Source of the DNA: Protea cynaroides
Lineage: Eukaryota; Streptophyta; Magnoliopsida; Proteales; Proteaceae
Direction: 5' to 3'
Assembly: GCA_028583415.1 (NCBI GenBank)
Contig: CM053266.1
Span: 665,816-729,815, forward strand
Length of the DNA stretch: 64,000 nt
Each line of letters opens with the position of its first letter. Position 1 is the stretch's first letter. The translations under genes and the position numbers were made by a program. The notes under the pieces were generated by a model. It did no database searches and was not told the DNA's origin. It was given only the letters and a program-made list of their open reading frames with translations. This document shows positions 31,812 through 44,500 of the stretch, in pieces.

Positions 31812-33049
31812 TGTAAGCACCCCATTTTTGCCATCCCAGCTAAACAAAGTCCTGCTGGTGTGTGGACAACAAAAAGACGAAAGGTGATTGAAAATTTGGA
31901 TTTTTGACTGTGAATTTGATGAGGTTTTCAATGGGTCTGTGAATTTGAAGAAGTTTTCAATGGGTCCCACAGCAAGGTCACGGGTTATAATTTTGCATGG
32001 ATGCCTGTCATAGAATTATCTTCAAAATGAGACCAGAATTGCTCAATTCGGATATCAAATGAAGAAGATATGGTCATTTTAGTCGGATGATATGTACAAG
32101 GGACGTTTCTAAAATTATCATAAATAATCCCAGGGGCTTTCATGCAAATTATCGTAAGTTGGATTGTTTGAATTTCAAATCATCTGACATCTGAGTCATA
32201 TGGTTTAAGTACCAGTATTCCTTATTTTTAGTCCTCTTCAAAGTGGACGTAAAGGATTTCCGGTAGAAGTCACCAGTAGGCCCCATGCAAGCTTGCATGC
32301 AAAGTTATCATTAGAACTTCAAAGCTTCATATCTTTTCCGTTCTACGTCGGATTCGGATGATTCCAAAGCCATTATTTATCATTTGTGATGTCCTACAAA
32401 GTGGACATGGAAAATCTCAGGTAGAAGTCTCTGGAGGGTCCCATGCAAAATTACATATGGAAATGGTCATTTAATCTTTGAAAATTCATATTTTGATCAT
32501 CCCATATCCAAATCAGGTAATTTTAGTTTCATTATGTTCCATTTTTAGTACTCTACAAAGTGGACATAAAGGATTTTCGGTAGAAGTTTTCGAAGGATCC
32601 CATGCAGAATGGTCAGCTAAATTATCGATAATTGGTCCGTTTAAACTTCAGAAATTCATAAGTTAACCATTTTATTTTCAAATGAGGTGATTCAAGTTCC
32701 TATACTCCTCATTTTTAGTGTTCTACAAAGTGAACGTAGAAAATTGGGAATAGAGGTTATTGGAAAATTCTGTGCAAAACGACAGTGGAAATGGCTCATG
32801 AAATGATAGAGAGAGAAAACCCAGTTAATTTCAGTCAATCCAATCAACTCAGCTCAAGCCAGTTCTGGAGCAACCCAGCTCAACCCATATCAGTTTAACT
32901 CAGTCAACCTAAGCCAGTCTCAACCTGTTTCGAATCAGTTCATTCATGTGCATACTATTTATATATATTATATATTGTATACTATATATATATATGTATG
33001 TTATTAAACATATGTGTATATATGTATATAATATTTATTATTATATATA

Positions 33050-33600
33050 AATGATAAGATCTAAAAGAGATTTGGAAGAAAAGGAAAGAAAAAAGAGAGG
33101 AGACGTGAGAGAGAGAGATTTTTGGATTTGGCATAAAATCCAAAAGAGATTGAGAAGAAAAGGAAAGAAAAGAGAGAGGAGACGTGAGAGAGAGAGAGAG
33201 ATTTTTGGTTTTGGCATAAAATCCAAAAGAGATCGAGGAGAAAAGGAAAGAAAAGAGAGAGGATACGTGAGAGAGAGAAGGATTTTCAGTTTTGGCATAA
33301 AATCCAAAAGAGATTGAGAAGAAAAGGAAAGAAAAGAGAGAGGAGACGTGAGAGAGAGAGATTTTTGGTTTTGGAATAAAATCCAAAAGAGATTGAGGAG
33401 AAAAGGAAAGAAAAGAGAGAGGAGACGTGAGAGAGAGAAGGATTTTCAGTTTTGGCATAAAATCCAAAAGAGATTGAGGAGAAAAGAAAAGAAAAGACAG
33501 ATGATACGTGAGAGAGAGAAGGATTTTCAGTTTTGGCATAAAATCCAAAAGAGATTGAGGAGAAAAGGAAAGAAAAGGAGAGAAAAGGACGTAAGAGAAG
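33050..33600 (+). repeat. Tandem array of about 80-bp GA-rich units in LTR I
   Basis: Six and a half units start at CGTGAGAGAG positions 33104, 33183, 33266, 33347, 33426 and 33507, with a degenerate one at 33590. Each contains GGCATAAAATCCAAAAGAGA. Period is 79-83. Long open frames here on both strands come only from the repeat. Confidence 0.93.
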
Positions 33601-33936
33601 GAGTTTTTGAGCTTTCTTCTTTTGGTCTCGGTTTTGGGGGAAGTGAGAAGGAGAGAGAAAAAAAGAAAAGGGAGAATAAAGGAGAGAAAAGGACGTGAGA
33701 GAGGGGGTGGTTTTTTCTTTCTTCTTTTGGTCTCGATTTTTCGAGAAGTGAGAAGGAGAGAGGAAAAAAAAGAGGAGAATAAAAGGAGAGAAAAGGACGT
33801 GAGAGAAGGGAGAGGTTTCAGCAAAGAAGAAGAGGGGATCAAACTGAAAGAGAGAAGAAGAAGATCGAGATCGAAAGAAGAAGAAGAAGAAGAAGAAAAA
33901 AAAAGAAGGAGGAGAAGGAGTTCGCCTGAGGTAAGC
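33601..33936 (+). promoter_or_regulatory. GA-rich leader and 5' splice site of LTR I
   Basis: Purine-rich sequence with two copies of a TTCTTTTGGTCTCG block (33613 and 33721 regions) ends in the donor GCCTGAG|GTAAGC at 33930|33931. Confidence 0.45.
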
Positions 33937-34349
33937 TGCCCCTCCCATCTGTTTGTTTTTTTGTTTGTTTGTTGCTGCACCTCATCTCACAATACATCAC
34001 TGCCCAACCTCACCAAAGCACCACTGATTGCCACCATACTCATGATCATCTCCCTCTGCTAAAACCCAGCCGTACATACTTGGCCATCAATTGGGATTCT
34101 GTCCTACACAAACACCTCATCTTCATCACACTACACCAGCCCAGTTGTGCAATCCATCTGTCTCCCATGCTTGAACCTACACTACAAAACTGCTGCCCAT
34201 ATCTTCAACCCACCTATTTGTGACACCTAACTCCCAAGCAAAACCCGACACCCAATATGCCTTGCATCAACGAACCTCATCACAAGTAAATCTGTCTAAT
34301 TAATTTAAAAAATCTGTTTGATATATTTTGATATTAATTTTGTCCCAAT

Positions 34350-34530
34350 TGATCTAGAAATTGAATGAAATTGATCCGACCTGGAAATTCAATGCAATTT
34401 ATTGATCTAGAAATTGAATGAAATTGATCCGATTCTGGAAATTGAATGAAATTGATCCGATCTGGAAATTGAATGAAATTAATTCGATTGTGAAAATTGA
34501 ATGAAATTGATCCGACTGCCTTAATTTCAT
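34350..34530 (+). repeat. Degenerate 28-bp direct repeats in LTR I
   Basis: About six units of GAAATTGAATGAAATTGATC followed by CGATCTG, with decaying copies on to about 34710. Confidence 0.8.
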
Positions 34531-35224
34531 GTGATAAATTTTTTTTTGATCTGAAGGTATTTAGATTTGATATGCTAAAAATTGATCCGAATGCTTAAGT
34601 TTCATGTGCTCAAAATTGATCCGAATATGCTTGAATTTCATCCGACCACATATTGAAATTGTTATGAAATTGGTCTGATCACATGCTTGAAATTGCTATG
34701 AAATTGATCCCATTGGCTTGAAATTTAAGGTAATTTGAATATAGACCATTGGATGTCAAATTTGTTTTTGAACGGGTAGATTGTGATTTTGAATGATTTT
34801 TACCATTGGATCTTGATCATATGTGTTTTTAAGCCATCTAAACCGTTGGATCTTTATTGTGAGTGGTTTTATTGAATTTGAACGGTTAGATTACCATCAA
34901 GAATGATTTATACTGTTGAATTTTTCATCATGAGTGTTTTTAGATGCTCACTGACATGTTTGGATGCCACATAATTGCCATATTTGATGCTTACACTCTC
35001 ACATGCCATACTTGGAATGCTTTCACATGTTATCTTTGGATGCTTTTATTTCTGGATTGCACACTTACCATGTTTGTATTGATTCACATGCTCACTTTCC
35101 ATCTTTGACTGATTTGTTGATAAATTTAGATATATTTCTAACATGCTATATTTGGATGCTTACACTGCCATATTTAAGCTCACATTGCTATGTTGGATTG
35201 TTTACATTGCTATTATTGAGTAGA

Positions 35225-35530
35225 ACAATTAGGGCAAAATAAACCCTAGAATGGAATGACCAATTAGGGCAAGATACACCCTAAAATGGAAAGAAAATAG
35301 CAATTAGGGTAGAAAACCCTAAAAATAAAAAAATAACAATTAGGGTAGAAAACCCTAAAAATGGAAAGAAAACAGCAATTAGGGTAGAAAACCCTAAAAA
35401 TGGAAAGAAAATAGCAATTAAGGTAGAAACCCTAAAAATGGAAAGAATACAGCAATTAGGATAGAAAACCCTAAAAATAGAAAGAAAATAATAATTAGGG
35501 AAAGTGAAACCCTAAAAAATGGAAACAATA
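35225..35530 (+). repeat. Eight tandem 36-41-bp units carrying inverted telomere-box motifs
   Basis: Each unit reads CAATTAGGGTAGAAAACCCTAA with small changes, followed by an AT-rich spacer (AAATGGAAAGAAAATAG). TTAGGGT and ACCCTAA form a perfect short inverted repeat of the plant telo-box. Later units lose some bases. Confidence 0.9.
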
Positions 35531-35534
35531 AAAA

Positions 35535-35685
35535 TGGTAGGAATTTAGGTCTCATCCCTAGATCCTATTAACAAAAATAGAAAGAATTTGGTACACATCC
35601 CAAATAAAAATGGTAGGAATTTAGGTATCATCCCTAGATCCTATTGACAAAAATAGAAGGAATTTGGTACACATTCCAAATCCGA
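35535..35685 (+). repeat. Two direct copies of about 72 bp in LTR I
   Basis: Both copies run from GGTAGGAATTTAGGT through CATCCCTAGATCCTATT to GGTACACAT. They adjoin the telo-box array. Confidence 0.85.
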
Positions 35686-36415
35686 CTCTCACAATTTTTG
35701 AACTACGTCGTACCTGATTTCTAGGGCACACCCTAGAATACGTAGGCAATTTGGGAATCCCAAATATGGTACAAAGCCACCCATCAACCATACATCCAGC
35801 ATAAACTTCAACTTGAACAAAGAATCTAATTGAAGCACATGCATAAATCACTTTCATAATCTTCAATCACAAAACCCATTTCGAACTACGTTTTGGACTT
35901 GATTTCCAGGATTGGAATATGTAGGCAGTTTGAGATATCTTACACGTCTCAGATTCAGTCCAAGACCGAACCATCTTTGGTCCGGTTCACTGTATAATAT
36001 TGTACATTACATTTGCTTGTTTATTTACTTTAAAATATGATTGGCTGAACCCTAGGTTAGAATAACTTAGAAATATGGTTTAGGACATCCCCCATTGAAC
36101 CCTAGTCATCCAGTTGACCAAGCACTGTCAAAATTAGAGTTTAAGGAAAGTTTAGGAGGCCGATATTGATCGGGTGATTTGGGTGCCTAACACCTTCCCA
36201 TAACCGTACCCTGAATACTTACCCGAACTCTTACAGACCAAAGAACTGATACATCGGGTCATGAGTCAATAGAAGTCTTACCTTAGGGTGAGACTACATT
36301 TTTAGAGGTCCTAGACCTTAATCTAGGTGGCGACTCCAATAGAACAATTGATCTTCATCGATACTGATACACCATTTCATCCCGAGGAGGATCACGATTT
36401 TCCATTGTCCTCACA

Positions 36416-36844
36416 GCATGTTGTTTCTATATTTTTTTCTTTGGAATGTTACTCACCTTCTGATGTCTCTCCTATTTTCAGAAGGCCCATTTGGTAATGA
36501 AACTCCAATAAAGCGACGAACATGTGGCCACAAGGATCCATCGGATGGGGCTCGACAGGGATGACGCGCTTGAGAGTGCTAGGGCGGCCGAGCAGACCAG
36601 GGATGGTGCCATTAAAGCAAGGCGCTTGTTTTCTGAGATTGTTGACACCCTGACAAAGGAGCGGGATGACCTTAAAGAAGAATAGAGGGGCGCTCAGGAC
36701 CGTGTCACACTCGCCGCTGTCGAGAAGGAGCATCTAGAGGATACCCTTGAAGGGGAAAAGTCCAGGGCTGATAACCTGGTGTCGTCGGTGGTAGCTGAGA
36801 ATGCTAGGGATGACGAAGAAAGCAAGAGGGTTAGAGAGTTGGAG
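36416..36844 (+). pseudogene. Element G antisense gene, segment 3 (coiled coil)
   Basis: After the acceptor CCTATTTTCAG (36481) the frame reads KAHLVMKLQ, a frame change, then ALESARAAEQTRDGAIKARRL and a charged heptad-rich stretch to 36844. One in-frame TAG lies near 36684. Such a coiled coil follows the PF04195-like domain in Tat accessory proteins. It is cut by element C. Confidence 0.62.
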
Positions 36845-38481
36845 TGTAAGACCCGCACGCCATGAACCTGGTCTAACCTTACATTTCGTGTCGTGACCCG
36901 TCTACATATCATGGTCGAGCTAAGTGGACCAAGTTTGTGAAGAAAAACCAAGACTCAATATGAAAATTTACTCAAAAACAGTCAAAATAAGGGTAGGGTC
37001 GCATGCCTAAATAGGCAGGTCTGACCCCCTATCGACCCCACCATCGACCCGTGACCAGGGATCGCAAAGGGTCTCGAATTGTCCGACCCCCCCATCGACC
37101 CCCACATCGACCCCCGATAATCGATAAAAACAGCACGAACCGAAAATTAGGAAACTTTCCTAATTTCAATTGGAACCTTTCCTAAACTCAATGGGACTTA
37201 TTTTGGGAGGTTTTACTCTATAAATAAGACGTCCCTAAGCCTCTTTCACTCCTTTTACAACCCTAATTGGATTGAGAGAAAGAGAAGAGAAGGAAGAGAA
37301 GGAGAAGAGAAGGAAAGTGGAGAAGAAGACCAAAGATAAGGGATTCAGAGGAAGAAGCATACTTCTCAGGTATGGATACTATTTCCATGAATTTCTAAAG
37401 ACCTTAGTGTAGATAATGAAGAGGGTATGATCTAAGAGAAACCCAAATCATCCATCAATGGTTGTTTCAATGAAAACCATGGAGGAGATCATTGAAACCA
37501 TGTAGGTGAATAAAGAATAGTTCTACACCATAGAACATGTATGGAATGGACTATAGAAGGATGCCATAGGATCCAAACATGAAAGAATGAACGAAATTTG
37601 ATATTCTAGACTCAAACCAGGGGGGGTCGCACCTAGGGTCGATGGAACATCCGACCATAGCATCGACCCCCAGTATTCGGGAAGTCTAGAATAGGGGTGG
37701 TCGCACCCAGGGTCGATGGAACCTTCGACCCTGGCATCGACCCTACTACAGGGGGTCACAGTATACTGCTACCCTAGCATCGACCCGTCTTGCTACCCCC
37801 AGTTAACAGCAAGTTAAAAAAATTGGAATAAAATCTAACTAAATTCTATTGACTTTGTTAGGTCTTCTAGCAATATAATATCAATATAAAGGTGATTCTT
37901 AAAGCTTGAAAGAGGATCTACTAGCAAGCTAAGGTGAAGAAACAAGACCTAAACTAATTGGTTAATAACAAATTATTTTTATTTCTTGAGTCCAATGCTA
38001 TGCTTGATTCTATGCGAATATGCTTGTAATGTGCATTCAACATGTCATCCAATATTTCTATTTATTGTTCATGCATATTTACTTTATTATTTATAACATG
38101 ATAATGACCATGATGATAGGAATAGGCATGTGAATGTATGTGTGTGGTTGGTGTGCTTGATGCGAGCGAGTATCAGGGGGAGTGTCATAGGTCGGGCCTC
38201 AGAACTCTATCTCTATCTCTAACTCAAGTCTTGTGCATTAGCATCGTCGTATCACCATTACTTTAGAAGAACTATTACGTCGTAGAGTATCAGGGGAGGT
38301 GGTCTCCGTCCTTGTAGTCTCTGACTCTATTGGGGGGCCTTAGCTCTATCTCTATGGGCGTTCTGAGGGATGCTGGGGTGAGGCCTTGGATACACTGTTT
38401 GGCATTAGGATTGGTTAGTTGTGAGCCCAGTTTGCAAGCCCTCGCCAGCAGGGGCTTACGTGTTGGTATGGCACTGTACAA

Positions 38482-38608
38482 CAATAAACGTTAACCTTTG
38501 TTGTACAATGTTCATGGTAGGGTGGATGGGGACGACAATAAATGTTAACCTTTGGGCGGGCTTCCACACCCTGTGTATAGAGGAGGTGTCAATAAACATT
38601 AACCTTTG
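38482..38608 (+). repeat. Three CAATAAACGTTAACCTTTG motifs in the C 5' LTR
   Basis: Copies at 38482-38500, 38536-38554 and 38590-38608, spaced exactly 54 bases start to start. The 3' LTR has the same three near 46445, 46499 and 46553. Confidence 0.85.
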
Positions 38609-38769
38609 ACCTCCAACCCTTTCTATTGCACATTGTAAACTATAAACCAGACCACAGTTATGAATTGATCGCATGCATATGATTGTTGCATTGTTTTATT
38701 TTCTCACTGAGCTTAAGTTGGAGAGCTGACCCTCGTGTACACAATTCTTTTAGTTTCTGATGTTGCAGG

Positions 38770-38809
38770 TATTATGATTGAAAATTTTGTCAACACGCCA
38801 ACATATTAA
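38770..38809 (+). pseudogene. Remnant of the LTR micro-ORF (C 5' LTR)
   Basis: After acceptor GATGTTGCAG the frame MIENFVNTPTY ends at a premature TAA. In the 3' LTR (46738-46809) the frame goes on to HVAAM and then shifts by a two-base loss, so the Cys-rich tail is lost in both copies. Confidence 0.5.
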
Positions 38810-39159
38810 CATGTGGCGGCCATGGTGAGCAAGCTGTGGAGGACGAAGATGGTTCGTTAAGCGAGCGTTTCAGCGGTGGATACGTTTAGTATTTAGTTTT
38901 CGTATTTGGATATTGTAATATGTATTAAATTATGTTTTGGTTACTTGAAAATAAATGGAATATTAATTATTTATCATGATTAGACCTCAGTTCATTATCT
39001 GTAAGACTTTCGCTATTTACTTTATTACCTTTGATTAATGTGAAATGTGTTTTGGTTTATCATATGTGGGATAGCCTATTTGAGATTCTGGTTGAACCGT
39101 TGGTTTATTGACGGTTCATCACACCATTCCGAATGGTGCGGAATTGGGGTGTGACAACT

Positions 39160-39171
39160 TGGTATCAGAGC
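39160..39171 (+). promoter_or_regulatory. Element C primer binding site (initiator tRNA-Met)
   Basis: TGGTATCAGAGC three bases after the 5' LTR. Confidence 0.9.
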
Positions 39172-39870
39172 TCTCGTAGGCCTTACACATTAAACCTGAA
39201 TACTTCCACTGGAGTCCATGAACTGAGTTAGGATAAATTAAAAGCTTTAATACAAACAAACCATAAGCACCTGTGTTGGTTGAGACAGAAATTAAACAAG
39301 ACGATAATGTACATATAAAAGATGGAACCATATATATACACTCAAACAGAAAGAGAAGACCAAAAAATTATCCTAATAAATAAATAATATAGGGTATTAT
39401 CTATAAGTTGGGTAGTTATCCAAGTATACAAGGATATAGTACAATAGCAAGAAGGGAGCTTCTGTAAAGCAGAAAAGTGAATACCGAGTTGGTACTCACA
39501 AGATGTGAAACTCGATGTATGACAAAGGAAGGAGAAAATGGCTAGTAATGCCTAATTCCCTGCAAAGGTAAAGGGAAATATCTCGGGCCGAATCCAACAG
39601 AGATAGGAGAATAACGGCCCTACATTAAGAATAAGAGTAACTACAAGAAGATAAAGCTATACCCCTGGGTGACATGGAGACTCAGAGTGAAATCCACTAC
39701 ACCCTGATCCATTACCCACTGAGCATTAAGATGAGGTTACAACTTGACCCCACCACTATCTGGGTCGAGAACGGGTAGTGAAAACTCATCTGAGTTGGTA
39801 ATCAGATTAGAGCAAATAAGAGGAAGTGAACAACCAGGCCACTCCAGCCAACCACCTGGACTACCAATTA
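39172..39870 (+). other. Element C leader, antisense gene deleted
   Basis: The first 180 bases match the antisense 3' untranslated region of A and B (GAACTGAGTTAGGATAAA). The rest has no recognised coding content or GGTCG motifs, so the antisense gene was removed and replaced by unrelated or very eroded sequence. Confidence 0.5.
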
Positions 39871-41580
39871 CCTTGGTTACGATTGTAATAAACTTGGCCC
39901 AATAAAATACAAGAGAAACCACAAATGAGACCGACTATGCAAGTTGCTATCCAAATTGCCAACGCTACATCAACACCTCTGGGTCAAATCAAGTATGATA
40001 CCAATTGGTAGCATCACTCTACCCCAACACATGTTAGCTATAACACAGTGCCTACCATACAGCAAGTCCCAATAATGCATACCCCAATGCAGAAATTTGG
40101 AGCACAACAAGCAGTGTATCAAGGTGGTTACCCTTATCAACCATTGATATATGGGAAAATTGCATCATGATAGAATGATACGAAAAGGATTGAGAAATAT
40201 TTTCTGAAGATTAAGCCTCAAACATTTTCAGCAAGGATCAAATCTATTGTGGCCATATATCTAGATAGGTTTATATAGGATGCAGTGCATTATTGATTTA
40301 CTCTAATGATTATAGAGGATGCACATACCAGATTTTGATTTCTCGGGCCTTGACAGGATACCTTCTTGATTTAACCAGTCAATTGGAGTTATACATATTG
40401 TTTCTTTAGTATTAGTCCTGATTATACCAATCTGAACCATTCTCATGATCGACAACATGAACAGAGATATGAACTGAATGAATAGTTAAATGTTTAATCG
40501 TGTTGAGCGTACATCTTTTGATTTATACCTGATTTATTGATGTATGAAATCTTTCTCCAGATTTATACCCGATTTACTGATGTATGAAAGCTTCTCCAGA
40601 TTTACTCTTGTAGTGCTTTGACCAATGGAATTATATACTCGATAGAACCTATAACCATGAGGTTAAGAGCTGTAAAACCTCTATTTCCCTGTATTTGGAC
40701 CACCGTGCAACCTAACGACCTTTGGATGCCAGTTGGCTTACCATAGATTTACTCCTGATTCTTAAAACTTAGGTTCACTAGATAAAGCAAGTGTTCGTCG
40801 TCATACTAAATTCGAATGAAGGAAAGGAATTGTTTTTGGATAACCATTCTGACATCCATTGAAAAGATGTTTAGTGATAATGGAATTATTGGAAGGAAGA
40901 TGATTAAATTCAGATTAGATTTTATAGCCAAGAGACCTCCGATGAAGTAATGGAGAATCTATTTTGAGATTTCTAAACGGGTGGATATGAATCATGTCTA
41001 TAAAAGAGTGCATGCGACAAAAGTGAGAACTATCAAGGGTAGCTAGTAAAGAAATAGATAACACTCTAGTAGAGTTAAAGATGACTATATCAGTATGAAA
41101 TTTTGACAAGGTTGAAGATTCCTAAAGGCAAATCTAAAAGTGGACACAAGGATAAAGTAAAAAAAAAAAAAAGTTCATGGCATTAATAGTAATCGGTTTA
41201 ATACAATGAAAATTGAGTTATGCCCAATGTCGAGTGATATGATTAAGTAAAGACCAAAAGAGTTTGGCTGAATTGATGAATTTATAAGCATATATCCTAA
41301 TGCTTAGAAGTAAACTTGGGATATGAAGTAACAATCACAAGATATTTTTTCGAGGTATATGAAAGAGAGATCAGGAAAGAACAACAAGGATAAAGGAAAT
41401 ATAAGCTAATGAGTTTTTTAAGATATGATATTTTGACGATAGTCTTTGAAAAACTAAGAGATGAAGGAACTAGACAAGCCCTTAAGACCGTTACACCAGA
41501 TTTCTCTAGTTTAAGCCCTTTTGGGACTAAATGTGGTTTTAGATGAGTATTATGAACAATGATTAAATCATATTAATGGA
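39871..41580 (+). pseudogene. Element C gag remnant
   Basis: Similarity starts with VINLAQ near 39885 (compare MNLAQQLQ in A), then gag-like pieces near 40140-40480 broken by many stops. The zinc knuckle is not recognisable. From 40500 to 41580 only faint similarity remains. Confidence 0.55.
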
Positions 41581-44500
41581 TGGATGAAATTTGGACGAAA
41601 CCTAATTAGACTTGAGATGGCAGACTTTAACGTCATCTTGGGGATAGACTGGTTGTCTCAATACTCTACAAAGTTGTTATGTGCATAGAAGAGGTTATCA
41701 TTCAAGAATAACGACGACATATAATTTAGTATTATTGGAAGTATGTTGCCTAGGAAGTGAATGTTGATCCTCTCTATGCTAAGGGCGAAGAGATGCTTTG
41801 AAGAGAAATGAGTTGGAGATATGGTATCTATGGCATATGTTACCAAAGAAGCACCACAGATAGAAGATACTGATGTGATGCATAAATTTTCTGATGTGTT
41901 TCCAGGAGACTTACTTGGGTTACCATCTGATCATGCGACCAAGTTCGTCATCGACTTGTTACCAAGGACGATACTTGTGTCAAAGGCACCTATAGAGTAG
42001 CTCCTACGGAGTTGAAGGAACTGAGACTCAACTTCAAGAGTTATTAGACAAGGGTTCTAATCAGTTAAGTATTGCATCACAGAGAGTGCCAACGTAACTC
42101 GTGAAGAAGAAGGATGGTAGTGTCAGATTATGTATAGACTATCGAAAACTAAACAAGCTCACGATCAAGAATCAATATCTACAACCTCAGATCAATGACT
42201 TGTTTTACTAGTTTCAAGGAGCAAAGGTATTTTCTAAGGTTGATCTTCGATCAAGATATCATCAGTTGAAGTATTTGGACAGCGATATCTCAAAGATAGC
42301 TTTTAGAATAGGGATTGGCCAATTATGAGTTCTCAATTATGACGTTTGGATTAACCAATGCCCTTACATCTTTTATGGAGCTGATGAACTGGGTGTTTCA
42401 TGACATGTTGGACACGTTGGTAATAGTTTTCATAGTTGTTATTTTGATTTATTCCATGAATGAAGCAACTCATACAACGGATCTTGGAGTAGCTCCACAA
42501 CAGTTGAAAAGGGAAAAAGCTTTATGCCAAGTCCAATAAATATGAGACATGATTAAACAAAATGATCTTCTTAGATCACGTAGCATCATAAAAAGGGATT
42601 AAAGTGGACCCTATTAAGATAGAGGTAATCATATGGTGAGAAACACCTAAAGAGTATTGCGAAGATCAGAAGTTTCTTGGGTTTAGCTGGTTATTACTGA
42701 CGATTTTGGAGGACCACTCTAACTCTAAGATCGCAAAACCTCTTACCAAGCTAACCAGGAAGGGAGAGGAGTTTAATTTGACTGACAAGGGTAAATAATA
42801 TTTCCAGATTCTAAAGTAAGATTGATATCAGCTCCCATCTTGATCATTTCGGCACCAGGGAAACCTTTTACCCTATCCATCGGAGCTTTCTGATTGGATC
42901 TAGGATGCGGGTTGATGTAAGGTAAATAAGTGATTTCATATGCTTTAAGAAAACTGAAAGAGCATGAGAAGAGTTACCCAACTCATGATTGGAGTAAACA
43001 GTTGTGATTCATGCAATCAAGACTTGGAGACATTATTTAAACGGAGAAGAATTTTAGATTAGATCGGATTACAAGTGTTTTATTTATCTCTTCATTAGAA
43101 AGAGTTGAACATGAGGATAAGGAGATGGTTAGGAATACTTGAAGGATTAAGACCGTGATATTCAATGTCACCCGAGCAAGGCTAATGTAGTAGCTAAGGC
43201 CCTTAAGCAAAAAGGGAATTATGAAGTCCGAAGAAGGACCCAGTATAAATGCTGCCTTATGTTCCGCAGCAATAGATTCAGATTTGGAAGAAGAGTAACA
43301 TATAATAGAAACTCGTGATGATCCAATTGAGCGAGAAGTTAGGGACGGAGAAAAAGTAGTAATTTTGTTATATCTGTATATAAGAACAGTACAAGAAGAT
43401 TTAGAGAAAGAAAAACCTAACCCTGATTTACTTTGGATGCGGAGACGGTTGTCAGATACAGAGGTAGACTCTGAATACATGAAGGTAAAGACTCGGATAT
43501 CATGAAGTGGATAAGGATAAGAGCCAATTGTACTCCATATTCAGGACATCCTGGAGTACCAATATGTATCATGACCTGAAGAGATAACAAATGTGGCTTA
43601 GTGCGTGTTCCAGTGTCTGAATTATCAGCAAGTAAAAGTTGAAAGACAAGGACCACCATAGCTTACAATAAAAACTATCGGAGCCAGTCTGAAAGTGGAA
43701 TTGCGTTACAATGAATTATGTCACTGATTTGCCACTGATTATCAGATCAATTGACGAAGTTAGGGTGATTGTTGATCGCCTTATGAAAATAGCTCATTCC
43801 ATTGCTATACGACCTCGGTATGCTTTGGAGCGGCTAAATAAGCTATATGTAGATACTATTGCCAGATTAAATGGTATGCATGAGAGCTTAGTGTCGGTCA
43901 GAGGCTTATGCCTTATCTCGAAGTTTTGGGAGGATCTATAGAAAATAATGGGGACAAAGTTGAAGTTTAGTACCGCATTTTACCTTAAACCGACAGACAG
44001 TAGGAGTGGACTATACAGATCCTAAGAGATATGCTCCGAGCTTGTAAAATTGATTTCAAGGAACTTGAGTTGAGAAGTTACCGTGAATTAAAGTTGCTAC
44101 TAAGCTACCATGTAAATGTTACCTATGAAGCATGGTACGGTAGAAATGTCAAATTCCTTTATTTTGGAATAAAGTCGGTAAATGAAGAATTTTGTGACCT
44201 AAGTCTAATGAAGAAAACTATCGAGTGGCAGACAAGATCAAAGAAAAGGGGCAGGATAGCTCAAGATGTCAGAAGAGACACCAAGAACTTGAGTTCGCCA
44301 TAAGGGACAAAGTGTTCTTGAAGAAATCACTTATGCGTAGTTTGAAACGATTAGACAAGAAGGGAAAGTTGTATTCTGTATATGTGTTGGATCTTATAAA
44401 CTTTGGAGAGACGTAGAAAACTTGCATATCAATTAGCGTTATCGCTATCCATGTCTAGTGTGCATGATGTATTTCGTGTGTCTCTATTGAAGAAGTACAT

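Larger units (their letters stand above)
31812..36415 (+). mobile_element. Solo LTR I, about 4.6 kb
   Basis: It starts TGTAAGCACC and ends GTCCTCACA. Flanks ACATG (31807-31811) and GCATG (36416-36420) match at four of five bases, as expected of an old target duplication. No gag or pol is found inside, so it is best read as a solo LTR of a long-LTR gypsy (Tat/Ogre-like) family; the GGTGGCGACTCC string near 36327 is common near the ends of such LTRs. It shares its 5' half with fragment J. Stretches 31812-33040, 33936-34340 and 35690-36415 are unique AT-rich LTR sequence. Confidence 0.7.
36845..39156 (+). repeat. Element C 5' LTR
   Basis: TGTAAGACCC to GGGGTGTGACA. It contains GGTCG clusters (36995-37125 and 37622-37800, spelling GGGGTCGCA / CATCGACCCC), TATA (TATAAATA, 37219-37226) and donor TCTCAG|GTATGG (37369|37370). 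The conserved core is at about 38335-38465. Confidence 0.94.

Noticed and set aside
33104..33600. Regular direct repeats as a CRISPR-like array
   Set aside because: Units are contiguous, degenerate and purine-rich, with no unique spacers, in a plant LTR.
32982..33980. Long minus-strand open frame (about 330 codons), Ser/Leu/Phe-rich
   Set aside because: It is the complement of the GA-rich tandem array and leader; two other frames are also open for the same reason, and composition alone explains it.
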